64,000 bases of DNA from Acinetobacter rudis (GCF_031157835.1 NZ_JAVIDR010000002.1:348138-412137); one strand, 5' to 3'. Positions 35,542-45,773 are shown, numbered from the stretch's first letter. The notes: generated by a model from the letters alone, not told the origin. Program-made: numbers and translations.

Positions 35542-36948
35542 TTAATTGTCAGCTAATGTTGAAGAAAGTACTGAAGATTGATGTTGTTTCTTTTTCCGAA
35601 TAAAACTCATCAATAAAATAAATCCAGCCAGTGATAATGTGACAATAGTTTCTGAACGATGCTGCTCAGAAAAGAACATATAGCCCAGCACACTAAACAT
35701 TACCGCGATAATAAAATAGGTTAACCAAGGAAAGAGCCACATTTTAAATTTGAGTTTGACACCTTGTTTTTCTAAACGTGAGCGTGAAACCAACTGAGAA
35801 AATGCGATGACCAAATAAACTAATAATCCAATCGCATTCATGGTCGACAACAGCACCATAAAGACCTGTTCGGGAAAACAATAGTTAATCGCTACAGCAG
35901 CTACGGCTATTACTGTACAAGCAACAACGGCATAACGAGGTACACCATTATTTGAAACCTGAGCAATAAACTTCGGTGCATCGCCACGTTGACTTAATGA
36001 AAACAACATACGTGAGGCAGTATATAATCCTGAATTTAGAACACTGGTCACCGCAATAAAAACGATTAAATCCATTACAAGACGTGCACCTGGTACATTT
36101 AACCGATATAAAACATACTGGAAAGTCCCCATTTCTTGCAGCCCAGGATCATTCCAAGGCACAATACATAACACCAAGAAAATTGAAACAATATAGAAAA
36201 GTGCAATCCGAGCAATAACCAAGTTACATGCTTTTTTAATTTGTACTTCTGGATTTTTAGCCTCAGCTGCTAAAATTGATAACATTTCCACCCCAAAAAA
36301 GGTGAACATGGAAATCATCATCCCCGTCAAAATGGAACCATAACCATTAGGGATAAACCCACCATAATTAAGCATGTTGCTAAAACCACTAATATTTTTT
36401 TGTTCTACTAATGGCCAAAACCCAAAAATAGCCAATGTACAAAATAAACAAAAACCGATAATTGCAATGACCTTCAGTAACGCAAACCAAAATTCAAATT
36501 CACCAAACTTGCGAACATCCATCAAATTGCTACAAGCCAATAAAACAATTGAGATTACGGCAAATAACCAAGCAGGTATTTCAGGGAAATAATGATGAAA
36601 AATATTCGCCCCTAAAATTGATTCAAATGCAACAACCAAAACCCAAAACCACCAATACAACCAACCAATAGTAAACCCTGCCCAATGCCCTAAAGATTCA
36701 CTTGCATAGGTCGAAAATGCACCAGAATCTGGTTTACGAATGGCCATTTCACCTAACATTCTCATGACAAATAACACCATAATTCCTGTTAGAGCATATG
36801 AAAGTAGAATCGCTGGGCCAATCGTATTAAGCGCTGTGGCGGAGACAACAAATAAACCAGCACCGACAATACCTCCCAAAGTAATCATGGAAACTTGTCT
36901 ATTTGATAATGCATGTTTTAGTTTTGTGTCATTTGTATTATTAATCAT
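35542..36948 (-). CDS. Amino-acid permease, APC superfamily (AAT type), copy 1
   Basis: 468 residues, about 12 membrane helices. The AAT-family N-terminus is clear: LSNRQVSMITLGGIVGAGLFVVSA, with the unwound GxG of helix 1, then PAILLSYALTGIMVLFVMRMLGEMA and PDSGAFSTYASESLG. Proton-driven import of an amino acid across the inner membrane. It heads the unit with dpkA, so a lysine-pathway compound such as D-lysine or pipecolate is a reasonable guess. It is paralogous to the next gene throughout its length. Confidence 0.85.
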   Translation of the reverse strand: MINNTNDTKLKHALSNRQVSMITLGGIVGAGLFVVSATALNTIGPAILLSYALTGIMVLFVMRMLGEMAIRKPDSGAFSTYASESLGHWAGFTIGWLYWWFWVLVVAFESILGANIFHHYFPEIPAWLFAVISIVLLACSNLMDVRKFGEFEFWFALLKVIAIIGFCLFCTLAIFGFWPLVEQKNISGFSNMLNYGGFIPNGYGSILTGMMISMFTFFGVEMLSILAAEAKNPEVQIKKACNLVIARIALFYIVSIFLVLCIVPWNDPGLQEMGTFQYVLYRLNVPGARLVMDLIVFIAVTSVLNSGLYTASRMLFSLSQRGDAPKFIAQVSNNGVPRYAVVACTVIAVAAVAINYCFPEQVFMVLLSTMNAIGLLVYLVIAFSQLVSRSRLEKQGVKLKFKMWLFPWLTYFIIAVMFSVLGYMFFSEQHRSETIVTLSLAGFILLMSFIRKKKQHQSSVLSSTLADN

Positions 36949-37076
36949 AAAATCCCTTTAATCATAATTTGATTAGATTAAATATTTACATCCATACATT
37001 TAAATGTAAATTACCACCTATTATAAAGTGCAGGACTTTTTAGAATAATCTAATTCTTTTTTTCTTTCAAATTCGA

Positions 37077-37106
37077 ATAATAAAAAATCGCCTTATTCAG
37101 GCGATT
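37077..37106 (-). terminator. Intrinsic terminator after permease copy 2
   Basis: AATCGCCT (37086-37093), loop TATTC, AGGCGATT (37099-37106); on the minus strand it runs into TTTTATTATT. It separates the two permease genes into different units. Confidence 0.85.
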
Positions 37107-37130
37107 ATTAAAATAAATATAAAATATTAA

Positions 37131-38522
37131 CTACATGACTTTTAAAAACAATTCCTCACGATTTCTTTTTCGAGTGACAATTTTACTAAGTAAAACTACC
37201 AATATAGTAATACTGATCGAGAAATAGGTTTCATAGCGATATTCTGGTGAGAAAAACATATATCCTAGTACAGTTGAAATGACAGCAATTACAGCCCAAG
37301 TTAACCATGGAAAGAGCCACATTTTAAACTCTAAAACCACACCGTTTTGCTGTATCCGATATCGCATTTTTAGTTGTGATATCGCAATGACTAAATAGAC
37401 CATTAATGCAATGGCGCCTGTTGAAGAAAGTAAGAAACTAAAAACTTGACCAGGAAAGGCATAGTTTGCATAACAACCTACAAAACCAGCAGCACTAGAT
37501 GCCAATACAGCCACACGAGGTACTCCATTTGGAGTCAATTTCATTACCATACGTGGAGCATCTTGACGTACACCAAGTGAAAATAACATCCGAGAGGCAA
37601 TGTAAATACCCGTATTCATACAGCTGCACACTGCTATAAATACTACAAAGTCAATAATTAGTCTGGTTTCTGGTACATTCAATACATGCAGTACATATTG
37701 AAAAGTCCCCATTTCAGTAAGACCAGGAGCACTCCAATCAACCAAAGCTACAACCAAAAAGATCGACAAGATATAAAATAGTGCAATTCGATAAATCACT
37801 AGATTGGTTGCTTTACGAATTTGTTGCTGTGGATTTTTAGACTCTGCTGCAGCAATAGATACAACCTCAGAACCAAAAAAAGAAAAGATTGTCACTAAAA
37901 TGCCAGAGAACACAGCACCAATACCATTTGGCATAAAGCCACCATGAGCATATAAATGGGACACGCCACCTACCTTTGCCAGTGGCCAGAAACCCAATAC
38001 TGCGGCAAGTCCAATGGCAATAAAGGCAATGATGGCAACCACTTTGATTAAAGCGAACCAATACTCAAATTCACCGAAGTTTTTCACATTCAATAAATTA
38101 CTGATGGTCAAAACCAGCATAATGCCTACCGCATAAACCCATGAAGGTAAGGATGGAAAATAATGATGTAAAATATTTGCCCCAGCAATTGCTTCAACTG
38201 GAATAATTAATACCCAAAACCACCAATATAACCAACCGATACTAAAGCCTGCCCAAGGACCAATTGCACTTGCGGCATAAGTAGAAAACGATCCTGAGTC
38301 TGGCTGCAACACCGCCATTTCCCCTAGCATTCGCATCACTAAAAACACCAATATGCCAGTTAACGCATAAGAAATTAAAATTGCGGGGCCTGCAACTTGT
38401 ATTGCGGAAGCTGAACCAATAAAAAGCCCAGCACCAATCATCCCACCAATGGTAATCATGGTCACTTGGCGGTTAGATAAACTCGCACTTAAGGTAGATG
38501 ATCCTTGTGAAATATTGCCCAT
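37131..38522 (-). CDS. Amino-acid permease, APC superfamily (AAT type), copy 2
   Basis: 463 residues, about 12 helices, co-linear with copy 1: LSNRQVTMITIGGMIGAGLFIGSASAIQVAGPAILISYALTGILVFLVMRMLGEMA. The two share long identical stretches such as PDSGxFSTYA and FKMWLFPWLTW/Y. It is transcribed alone, divergent from the Glu-type dehydrogenase gene, and separated from copy 1 by a terminator. Likely imports an amino acid feeding this block; which one is unknown. Confidence 0.85.
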   Translation of the reverse strand: MGNISQGSSTLSASLSNRQVTMITIGGMIGAGLFIGSASAIQVAGPAILISYALTGILVFLVMRMLGEMAVLQPDSGSFSTYAASAIGPWAGFSIGWLYWWFWVLIIPVEAIAGANILHHYFPSLPSWVYAVGIMLVLTISNLLNVKNFGEFEYWFALIKVVAIIAFIAIGLAAVLGFWPLAKVGGVSHLYAHGGFMPNGIGAVFSGILVTIFSFFGSEVVSIAAAESKNPQQQIRKATNLVIYRIALFYILSIFLVVALVDWSAPGLTEMGTFQYVLHVLNVPETRLIIDFVVFIAVCSCMNTGIYIASRMLFSLGVRQDAPRMVMKLTPNGVPRVAVLASSAAGFVGCYANYAFPGQVFSFLLSSTGAIALMVYLVIAISQLKMRYRIQQNGVVLEFKMWLFPWLTWAVIAVISTVLGYMFFSPEYRYETYFSISITILVVLLSKIVTRKRNREELFLKVM

Positions 38523-38967
38523 TAAAATCCCTTTTTCTAAATAGTTTTATCAATACCTCTAAGATCGGTGAATCCCCACCATCCTGACTTGAATGACAAT
38601 ATACTGTTATGTTGTATTCATGCTTTTACAGAGGAAAATATTGATATTGTGATTACTTCTCAACTTTCGTTTGAGTATCTTTAGCAAGGCTACTTTTAAC
38701 AAGCGAAAAAAGGGAATACCCTCACAACTTCTTTTCATAAATATTTTATTTTTATTTAATACTTTTTATTTTTATTCATCTAATAATATAAACAACATTA
38801 TTTCAAACCCACTGTTTTACATTAAGCTTCAATTTTTTATTCATTTACATTTTTATTTTAAAATAATGTAAATACTATAAAAAATAGATCTATTTAAAAT
38901 ACAGATCGACAAATAAAGCTTTGATCTAGAACAATGATAAATAAAAGGACTTTTATTAGGTTGCGCT
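38523..38967. other. Divergent regulatory region, permease 2 / glutamate-type dehydrogenase
   Basis: 445 nt, very AT-rich, especially 38730-38900. A 66-codon ORF (38671-38871) is almost pure Phe/Ile/Asn/Leu and is not credible. It must contain two divergent promoters. No clear regulator palindrome was found by eye. Confidence 0.45.
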
Positions 38968-40239
38968 ATGAATCAACTCTCATATGTACATCAAGACCAA
39001 TCTGCATGGAATAACTATTTAACTCAATTAGACCGAGTTGCTCCTTATTTGGAGGACTTAAATGATCAACTCGATACATTAAAACGCCCCAAACGAGCGA
39101 TGATCGTAAATATCCCCGTAGAAATGGATGACGGTACTATTCGGCATTTTGAGGGATTTCGCGTTCAACACAGCCTAACACGTGGACCTGGCAAGGGCGG
39201 TGTTCGTTTTCATCCTTGTGTTGATTTAAATGAAGTTATGGCACTTTCAGCGTGGATGACCATTAAATGTGCAGCAATAGACCTTCCTTTTGGTGGTGCT
39301 AAAGGTGGAGTCCGTGTAGACCCATCATTATTATCCAAACGAGAACTCGAACGTTTGACGCGTCGTTATACTGCAGAAATTAATAATATTATTGGGCCAC
39401 AAAAAGATATTCCTGCCCCAGATGTCGGTACCAATGCTCAGGTGATGGCTTGGATGATGGATACTTATTCAATGAATGCTGGTTCAACCGTTACTGGCGT
39501 AGTCACAGGAAAACCCGTCCATCTTGGTGGCTCTTTGGGCCGCTCTAAAGCAACAGGCCGTGGCGTTTTCATTACTGGAAATGAAATTGCCGCAAAAATT
39601 CAATTAAAAATTCAACAAGCCAAAGTCTGTGTTCAAGGATTTGGTAATGTCGGTGCTGAGGCTGCATATTTATTTGCACAAGCTGGTGCAAAAATCATTT
39701 GTATCCAAGATCATAGTGCCACGCTATATCAGGAAGATGGCATTGATATAGAAGCATTACAACACTATCAACATACACATGGCAAAATTCAAGGTTATTG
39801 TCCCAACAATGAAATTGAGTCTACACAATTCTGGAAAATTCCAGCAGAGATTTTCATTCCTGCTGCACTTGAAAATGTCATTTCCCCCGAAATAGCGCAA
39901 AGCATACAAACTCGATTAATTCTTGAAGGTTCAAATGGACCAACACTCGCTGCAGCAGATGATATTTTAGCAAAGCGTCATATTACCTTAGTACCTGATG
40001 TCATCTGTAATGCAGGAGGTGTCACTGTAAGTTATTTTGAATGGGTTCAAGACTTGGCAAGTTTCTTTTGGAGTGAGGATGAAATTAATCAACGCCTAGA
40101 TCGCATTATGTGCCATGCAATAAATACAGTTTGGGACAAAGCCTTAGATAAAAATTGTTCACTGCGTACCGCTGCATATATCGTTGCTTGTGAACGAATT
40201 TTAATTGCTCGTAAAGAACGCGGTACTTATCCGGGGTAA
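38968..40239 (+). CDS. Glu/Leu/Phe/Val dehydrogenase (glutamate dehydrogenase family)
   Basis: 423 residues, size of NAD-type small glutamate dehydrogenases. The substrate domain has [11 protein letters not shown] and the catalytic-lysine motif [13 protein letters not shown] (about 105-118). A Rossmann domain follows, with [24 protein letters not shown] (about 220-245). It deaminates glutamate (or a related amino acid) to the 2-oxo acid. In this block it would recycle the glutamate made by the transaminase and release ammonium. The porin gene follows 48 nt downstream. A 14-bp palindrome covers the stop codon. Confidence 0.9.
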   Translation: MNQLSYVHQDQSAWNNYLTQLDRVAPYLEDLNDQLDTLKRPKRAMIVNIPVEMDDGTIRHFEGFRVQHSLTRGPGKGGVRFHPCVDLNEVMALSAWMTIKCAAIDLPFGGAKGGVRVDPSLLSKRELERLTRRYTAEINNIIGPQKDIPAPDVGTNAQVMAWMMDTYSMNAGSTVTGVVTGKPVHLGGSLGRSKATGRGVFITGNEIAAKIQLKIQQAKVCVQGFGNVGAEAAYLFAQAGAKIICIQDHSATLYQEDGIDIEALQHYQHTHGKIQGYCPNNEIESTQFWKIPAEIFIPAALENVISPEIAQSIQTRLILEGSNGPTLAAADDILAKRHITLVPDVICNAGGVTVSYFEWVQDLASFFWSEDEINQRLDRIMCHAINTVWDKALDKNCSLRTAAYIVACERILIARKERGTYPG

Positions 40240-40246
40240 TTACCCC
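40233..40246. repeat. 14-bp perfect palindrome over the dehydrogenase stop codon
   Basis: GGGGTAATTACCCC contains the TAA stop at 40237-40239. It can form a tight hairpin between the dehydrogenase and porin genes. No T run follows, so it is not a normal terminator. Confidence 0.7.
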
Positions 40247-40287
40247 CTAGCATCATTTCAACTTTTGGCATATGGAAGCGCCTAAAC

Positions 40288-41451
40288 ATGAGATTTTCTT
40301 TTAACACAATCGTTTTTCCTCTAAGTATGAGCTTGATACCTTTTACAGTTGCTGCATCTCCATTCAGCTTTGGCAGTGCTGAGCAAAAAATGGGGCAATT
40401 AGAAATATCAGGTTGGCTCAGAGCCAATATTCAAAACAAAAGCTATTCTGATGAAGAGCATAAGCTCAAATTTGATGCTGCAAAGTTAGCACTCAAATAT
40501 CAACGTGATAAATTTGAAGGAAATTTTGAATACCGTTGTTATCAATTTGATAAATTATGCGATTTTTCATCATTAGTCGATGCCAATATTCGTTACCAAT
40601 TTAGCCCGAATCATCTGCTCCAAGTCGGCGTACAAGAAATTCCTTTCGGCCCAGCGAGAAGTTGGTCTAGTAATTGGTATGGTGGCATATTGGTTAATAT
40701 GGGTTTAGAAGATGTTCATAACTTAGGGATAAAATATCAATATCCCATTGGCTCAACACAGTTAGAGTTCGCTTACTTTACTGGTGATGCTGGTAGCTAT
40801 ACTGGCAAAAGTCGCGATGCTGCACGGTATAGTGCAAATCTAGTACAAACAGATTCTGCACACAGTCAATTAGAAGAAAAAAATATGTGGCTTATGCGAG
40901 CACAACACCAATGGGCGCTAGACGATGCTGAGCGATTAAATTTGAATCTAGGAGGTTCATATTGGTTATCTGAAATTAAAAATAAAAGTAATCAGCAATC
41001 TGGTGAACGTAAAAGTTGGGCTTTATTCGGTCAACTCGATTATAAACCACTAAAAATTACCTTAACTGGTGGACATAATGATATTAACAATCATGACCCA
41101 ATATTCACCGATAGCTCCATGTTTGGGTCTTTTGATATGAATTATGCTGTAGCAAATAAAGGCTATTTTTATACTGCGGATTTACTCTACAGTTTTGCTT
41201 TAGCGAACGATATTCAGATTAGCCCATATGCAACATTTAGTCAGCTACAGAAATCAACCTCAAATTCCAGTGATTCCACACGCTACATACTCGGTACTCA
41301 ATTAGATTACAAAAGCATATCGCTCATTGGTGAATACATTATTTCCAAAAATGATGCTTTTGTTGGAGGAAATACATACTCATTTGCACAAGGTGACCCA
41401 TCTGCTTCACACAACAATCTATTTAATTTAATTTTTCTTTATAAGTTTTAA
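40288..41451 (+). CDS. Outer-membrane porin (OprP/OprO-type)
   Basis: 387 residues. Signal peptide ends near AAS (about residue 24). The mature part opens with a strand GQLEISGWLRANIQNKSY and continues as a 16-stranded-type barrel of alternating polar and hydrophobic residues (KLALKYQRDKFEGNFEYRC, NLGIKYQYPIG, LEFAYFTGDAG), ending in a C-terminal Phe (LIFLYKF). It probably admits the carbon source used by this block. Two nearby cysteines (YRCYQFDKLC) may form a disulfide. Same strand and likely same transcript as the dehydrogenase; followed by a terminator. Confidence 0.8.
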   Translation: MRFSFNTIVFPLSMSLIPFTVAASPFSFGSAEQKMGQLEISGWLRANIQNKSYSDEEHKLKFDAAKLALKYQRDKFEGNFEYRCYQFDKLCDFSSLVDANIRYQFSPNHLLQVGVQEIPFGPARSWSSNWYGGILVNMGLEDVHNLGIKYQYPIGSTQLEFAYFTGDAGSYTGKSRDAARYSANLVQTDSAHSQLEEKNMWLMRAQHQWALDDAERLNLNLGGSYWLSEIKNKSNQQSGERKSWALFGQLDYKPLKITLTGGHNDINNHDPIFTDSSMFGSFDMNYAVANKGYFYTADLLYSFALANDIQISPYATFSQLQKSTSNSSDSTRYILGTQLDYKSISLIGEYIISKNDAFVGGNTYSFAQGDPSASHNNLFNLIFLYKF

Positions 41452-41462
41452 GTCATTTCAAA

Positions 41463-41510
41463 TAAACAGCCACCTGAGTAACTTTCAGGTGCTCGCTGGC
41501 TGTTTATACA
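41463..41510 (+). terminator. Branched or extended terminator after the porin gene
   Basis: TAAACAGCC (41463-41471) pairs with GGCTGTTTA (41498-41506), and inside it ACCTGA pairs with TCAGGT. Tail is TACAGC, so the T run is short. Confidence 0.65.
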
Positions 41511-41735
41511 GCAAATAAATTTATATCATATAAGATGATACATTTAGATAATGTTTTCATCTGCATATCTATGTTAAAACCACTTAGATTATCTCGTTAA
41601 AGTACATGATTTCACATCATTGAGAAAAGGGCTTTCCCTGATGTGAATCTAAGATATTCATTCAATAAGATCAAAGTTAGTTTTTGGCATACAAGACATA
41701 TGACTTTTATAAATGCCATACGTAAAGGGATTGAT

Positions 41736-42671
41736 ATGCAAAAAATGACCGCTAGAACCTACCCGTCTACGACATCACTACGTTGTTTTGAGGCATCTGC
41801 TCGTTTTTTAAGCTTCACCAAAGCAGCACAAATTTTGCACATGACTCAAAGTGCTGTGAGTAAACAAGTCGCACATTTAGAGTGTAGTTTAAAAACACAG
41901 TTATTTGAACGCTGTTTACATGGTCTACAGCTCACCCCAAGTGGAGCGCTTTTTTTCAAAGAAACTCAACAAATTTTGGGCCAAATTGAACAGTCAGTTT
42001 TGAATTTACTCTCACATGGATCTGAAGCAGAAACCTTAAAAATTTCAATACATCCAACACTTTGTGCACGTTGGTTAATTCCCGCTCTCAAAGGTTTTTG
42101 TAAACAATATCCTAATTTTCATCTCGATATTCAGGAACAAACGTGTTCGTCTGATTTAGACAACGGCGTTATTGATATTGCCTTCTTATACGGCTCAGGT
42201 GTATGGCGTGATATGACCAGCATTGAGTTATTTCCAGAAAACTGTATTGCTGTTTGTTCTCCAGAGTTAATAGATCAACCCTTCAACAGTCTAGATGATT
42301 TTCAAAATTATGTATTAATTCAAACCCAATCTCGTCCTCGAGCTTGGGAAGAGTATTTTCAAATGCAGGAAACAATGACAGAACATCCATTGTTTGGCCC
42401 TAGATTTGATACCTTCTATGCGTGTATTCATGCTGCAATGTCTGGATGTGGAATTGCTTTAGTTCCTAAGTTTTTAATCGCTAAAGAACTACAAAGTGGT
42501 GAACTAGTAGTGGCTTGGCCTTATGAAATGCAGACGCAACACTCTTACTATATGACCTATCCAACATCAATGACCAATACCAATAAAGTCAGTACGATGG
42601 TTGAATGGATTCAAAACTTTGTTCAGAAATCCATTCAAGAACAGAAAGTACCCATCAAGTTATCAGCCTAA
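41736..42671 (+). CDS. LysR-type transcriptional regulator, GcvA-like
   Basis: 311 residues from ATG 41736, preceded by AAAGGGA six bases upstream; an ORF opening at GTG 41643 is upstream filler. Helix-turn-helix in FEASARFLSFTKAAQILHMTQSAVSKQVAHLE, typical of the GcvA group, and an effector domain (about 100-300). It stands between the dehydrogenase-porin unit and the ydiJ-amaA-amaB-hglS-transaminase genes, so it is the best candidate for the pathway regulator. It shares a bidirectional terminator with ydiJ. Confidence 0.87.
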   Translation: MQKMTARTYPSTTSLRCFEASARFLSFTKAAQILHMTQSAVSKQVAHLECSLKTQLFERCLHGLQLTPSGALFFKETQQILGQIEQSVLNLLSHGSEAETLKISIHPTLCARWLIPALKGFCKQYPNFHLDIQEQTCSSDLDNGVIDIAFLYGSGVWRDMTSIELFPENCIAVCSPELIDQPFNSLDDFQNYVLIQTQSRPRAWEEYFQMQETMTEHPLFGPRFDTFYACIHAAMSGCGIALVPKFLIAKELQSGELVVAWPYEMQTQHSYYMTYPTSMTNTNKVSTMVEWIQNFVQKSIQEQKVPIKLSA

Positions 42672-42681
42672 TTTAATTTAT

Positions 42682-42718
42682 AAAAATCGAGTTCATCAAC
42701 GTGATCAACTCGATTTTT
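42682..42718. terminator. Bidirectional terminator between the LysR gene and ydiJ
   Basis: Twelve-bp stem AAAAATCGAGTT (42682-42693) / AACTCGATTTTT (42707-42718) with A and T runs built into both arms, between convergent genes. Confidence 0.93.
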
Positions 42719-42721
42719 CAT

Positions 42722-45676
42722 TTAAGTGATGAACTGATTTAATATTTGAATCGGATGCAATAACTGTTTTTCATCTACCCTCTTCACCTGAGTTCGACAT
42801 GAATACCCTGTCGCTAAAACACGTGGGCTAAGTTGACTCACTTTACTTTGCCAAGACTGAGCATAAATTTTTAAAGATAACTCCCGATGTTCAGCCTCAT
42901 GTCCATAAGTGCCTGCCATACCACAGCACCCCAAAGCTAATTCCTCCAACTCTAAACCACATTGAGCAAAGATCGATTTCCATTGATGGACAGAATGAGG
43001 ACATTGAGTGCGCTCTGTACAGTGTGCGGCAAGAAAATACTTTTCTTGTTGTTTGCACTTACTATTTAATGGATGCTGTTGCAAATATTGACTCATCCAT
43101 TCTTGCAGCATTTGTACTTGGTATTGTGCTTTATTCGCCATATCTGCTGGTAGATATTCCTGTCTAAATACTAACGTCATCGCAGGATCAATACCCAACA
43201 AGGGAACTCCTGTTGCAGCAGCCTGATTTAAAATTTCAATATTTCTCTGTTTCAATTGTTCAAACTGATTTAAAAACCCATGTACATGAAGTGGCTTCCC
43301 ATTGGGCATAAAAGGCAGTATATACGGTGTTATCCCTATTTTCTTTAATACAGTTATTGTTTCCAACAAGACTGGCGTATCAAAATATCGAGTAAAGGCA
43401 TCTTGAACAATAATCACTCGCTTATCAGTAATGCAATCGCCCTGATCCAAACGATGTGATGTAAGTTGACTTAAATCAGACCCTAACAATATTGCACCGT
43501 ATCTTGCTAAATCGGCTTTTGCTTGCGGATGAAATAAAGGAATATCAACCAATTTAAATAACTTACGCTGTAAATAAATCATCGGGCTAAATTTTTGTAG
43601 CAGATTATAAATGGCAGAAACTGGAGACAATTTCGGAATAAAGATTTCCAAACGACTCATGAGATGATCACGAATATGGCGTTTGTTTTTTTGAAAATAA
43701 CGATGTAAAAATTTAGCTTTCACATCTGGAATATCAACTTTAACTGGACATTGTCCTGAACACGATTTACAAGATAAACAACCATGTAAAGCATCATAAA
43801 CTTGCTGTTCAAATATTTGATCTTGTTGCTGTGTTTGCTCTCTTCGCAACCATTCTTTAACCAAAGTTGCACGACCTTTAGGCGAATGAATCCGATCTCG
43901 TGTCACCTTATATGATGGACACATTGGATCATCAAGATCATAGTTAAAACATGCACCATTACCATTACAATGCATTGTACTTCCAAACTCACTCCAATCT
44001 TGTGGGGCAATTTGACGATCAGCCTCTCCTCTTAATGGAACTTCTGTGATAGAAATAAGTTGGGCATGGGGTTTTGATGCAGGTGTTGCAATTTTCCCTG
44101 GATTAAGTTGATTATATGGATCAAATAAGGCCTTTATTTTTTGAATCAGTGGATAAGATTCACCAAAAAAAATAGGCGCATATTCAGAGCGTAAACCTTT
44201 ACCATGCTCTCCCCAAAGTACCCCATGATAACGATGGGTTAATTCCACAACTTGATCGGTGACTCTTTTCATCAATGCTAAGGCATTAGGATCTTTCATA
44301 TCCATCAATGGCCGAACATGTAAGACCCCAGCATCTACATGGCCGAACATGCCATAATCCAAATGTTCACGATCAAGCAAAGCTCTAAACTCAGCAATAT
44401 AATCTGCTAAATGCTCAGGCGGTACAGCGGTGTCTTCAACAAATGGTTGGGGGCGCTTTTCACCTTGTACATTCCCCAATAATCCGACTGCTCGCTTACG
44501 CATAGCATAAACATGATGAATTGCAAGCTCACCCACAGCTGTACTCATAGTCAGACGCTGTACAGTCTGGTCAGATTGAATATGTTGTAGAAACTCATGC
44601 TGTAATTGCATCAACTGCTGTTCACTCGATGCATCAATTTCAACCAAATTAATACCTTGGATTAATTCTGCTTGTTCGGACTCTCCAAAATAGGCTGCAA
44701 CATTGTTCCAAACAATATCATTCTTCGCTAAATGCAGAACTTTGGAATCAATCGTTTCAACTGATAATGGCTGTAGCTTCATTAAAGCTTTTGCATCAAG
44801 TAAAGCTTCATGAAAACTCGCATAACCAATGTTAATTAACATACGGTGCGCAGGTATTGGGAGTAAATTAAGTTTAGCTTCTACAACAACTCCGAGCGTT
44901 CCCTCACTCCCACAAATCAAATGATTGAGATTAAATTCCTCTTCATTTAACACATGTGGTAAGTCATAACCCGTTAAAGAACGGTTGAGTTTGGGGAAAC
45001 TTTTATCTATAACTGTTTTATTCTCAGCTGTAATTTCAAATACGCTTTTATAAATATTACGTTGTAATACCGTTTTAACTTCTGTTTCAGTTTGCCAGTT
45101 TGTTCGTTTTAATGCACTCGTTTCAAGCAATTCACCCGATAAGATTACTGTTTTTAAATCCAGCACATGATGATGTGTTTTCCCATATCGGCAGCTCCCC
45201 TGCCCACTGGCATCTGTATTGATCATGCCACCAATTGTTGCTCGATTTGATGTTGAAAGTTCAGGTGCAAAAAATAATCCGTAAGGTTTTAATGCCGCAT
45301 TCAATTGATCCTTCACCACACCAGCTTGTACAGTTGCAGTTCTTGCAACAGGATCAATCTGTAAAATCTGATTCATATGTCGTGATAAATCAATAACAAT
45401 ACCTTGAGTCAATGACTGCCCATTGGTTCCTGTCCCACCACCCCGTGCAGTAATGACCACTTCACGATATTGTTCCAATACTAATAAACTTAAAATTTTT
45501 TGAATATCATTGGTATTTTTAGGATAAATCACGGCTTGTGGTTTTAGCTGATAAATCGAATTATCCGTCGAATATACTTGCCGCACTGCATCTGATGAAT
45601 CAATATCCCCCATAAAATCAGCATCTAGCTGCTTTAAAAATTGCTTGGTTATTGATTGTTGAGGATGATCATTCAT
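42722..45676 (-). CDS. ydiJ: D-2-hydroxyglutarate dehydrogenase, YdiJ type (FAD and iron-sulfur)
   Basis: 984 residues. Order: FAD-binding type 4 domain (about 45-270, with ARGGGTGTNGQSLTQGIVIDLSRHMNQIL and NTDASGQGSCRYGKT), FAD-linked oxidase C-terminal region (about 275-540, ending LFDPYNQLNPGKI), iron-sulfur region with HCNGNGACFNYDLDDPMCPS and CLSCKSCSGQCP (about 570-670), then a cysteine-rich CCG-like tail (CTERTQCPHS and LALGCCGMAG). YdiJ-type enzymes oxidise D-2-hydroxyglutarate to 2-oxoglutarate, the last step of lysine catabolism through 2-oxoadipate. It lies downstream of amaA on the same strand. Confidence 0.88.
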   Translation of the reverse strand: MNDHPQQSITKQFLKQLDADFMGDIDSSDAVRQVYSTDNSIYQLKPQAVIYPKNTNDIQKILSLLVLEQYREVVITARGGGTGTNGQSLTQGIVIDLSRHMNQILQIDPVARTATVQAGVVKDQLNAALKPYGLFFAPELSTSNRATIGGMINTDASGQGSCRYGKTHHHVLDLKTVILSGELLETSALKRTNWQTETEVKTVLQRNIYKSVFEITAENKTVIDKSFPKLNRSLTGYDLPHVLNEEEFNLNHLICGSEGTLGVVVEAKLNLLPIPAHRMLINIGYASFHEALLDAKALMKLQPLSVETIDSKVLHLAKNDIVWNNVAAYFGESEQAELIQGINLVEIDASSEQQLMQLQHEFLQHIQSDQTVQRLTMSTAVGELAIHHVYAMRKRAVGLLGNVQGEKRPQPFVEDTAVPPEHLADYIAEFRALLDREHLDYGMFGHVDAGVLHVRPLMDMKDPNALALMKRVTDQVVELTHRYHGVLWGEHGKGLRSEYAPIFFGESYPLIQKIKALFDPYNQLNPGKIATPASKPHAQLISITEVPLRGEADRQIAPQDWSEFGSTMHCNGNGACFNYDLDDPMCPSYKVTRDRIHSPKGRATLVKEWLRREQTQQQDQIFEQQVYDALHGCLSCKSCSGQCPVKVDIPDVKAKFLHRYFQKNKRHIRDHLMSRLEIFIPKLSPVSAIYNLLQKFSPMIYLQRKLFKLVDIPLFHPQAKADLARYGAILLGSDLSQLTSHRLDQGDCITDKRVIIVQDAFTRYFDTPVLLETITVLKKIGITPYILPFMPNGKPLHVHGFLNQFEQLKQRNIEILNQAAATGVPLLGIDPAMTLVFRQEYLPADMANKAQYQVQMLQEWMSQYLQQHPLNSKCKQQEKYFLAAHCTERTQCPHSVHQWKSIFAQCGLELEELALGCCGMAGTYGHEAEHRELSLKIYAQSWQSKVSQLSPRVLATGYSCRTQVKRVDEKQLLHPIQILNQFIT

Positions 45677-45714
45677 AAAACAAAGTGACCCATTAAAAAA
45701 TTAGCGACAAAAAC

Positions 45715-45742
45715 TCTTGTACATCAACATATATGTACAAGA
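45715..45742 (-). terminator. Hairpin and possible terminator after amaA
   Basis: TCTTGTACAT (45715-45724), eight-base loop, ATGTACAAGA (45733-45742). On the minus strand it is followed by GTTTTTG, giving a weak T tail between amaA and ydiJ; partial read-through is plausible. Confidence 0.65.
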
Positions 45743-45773
45743 AATTTTTAATATTGATCAGTAGATATAAAAA

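Noticed and set aside
38671..38871. 66-codon ORF between permease 2 and the dehydrogenase gene
   Set aside because: Almost only Phe, Ile, Leu, Asn and Ser, as expected of random AT-rich DNA, with no ribosome site.
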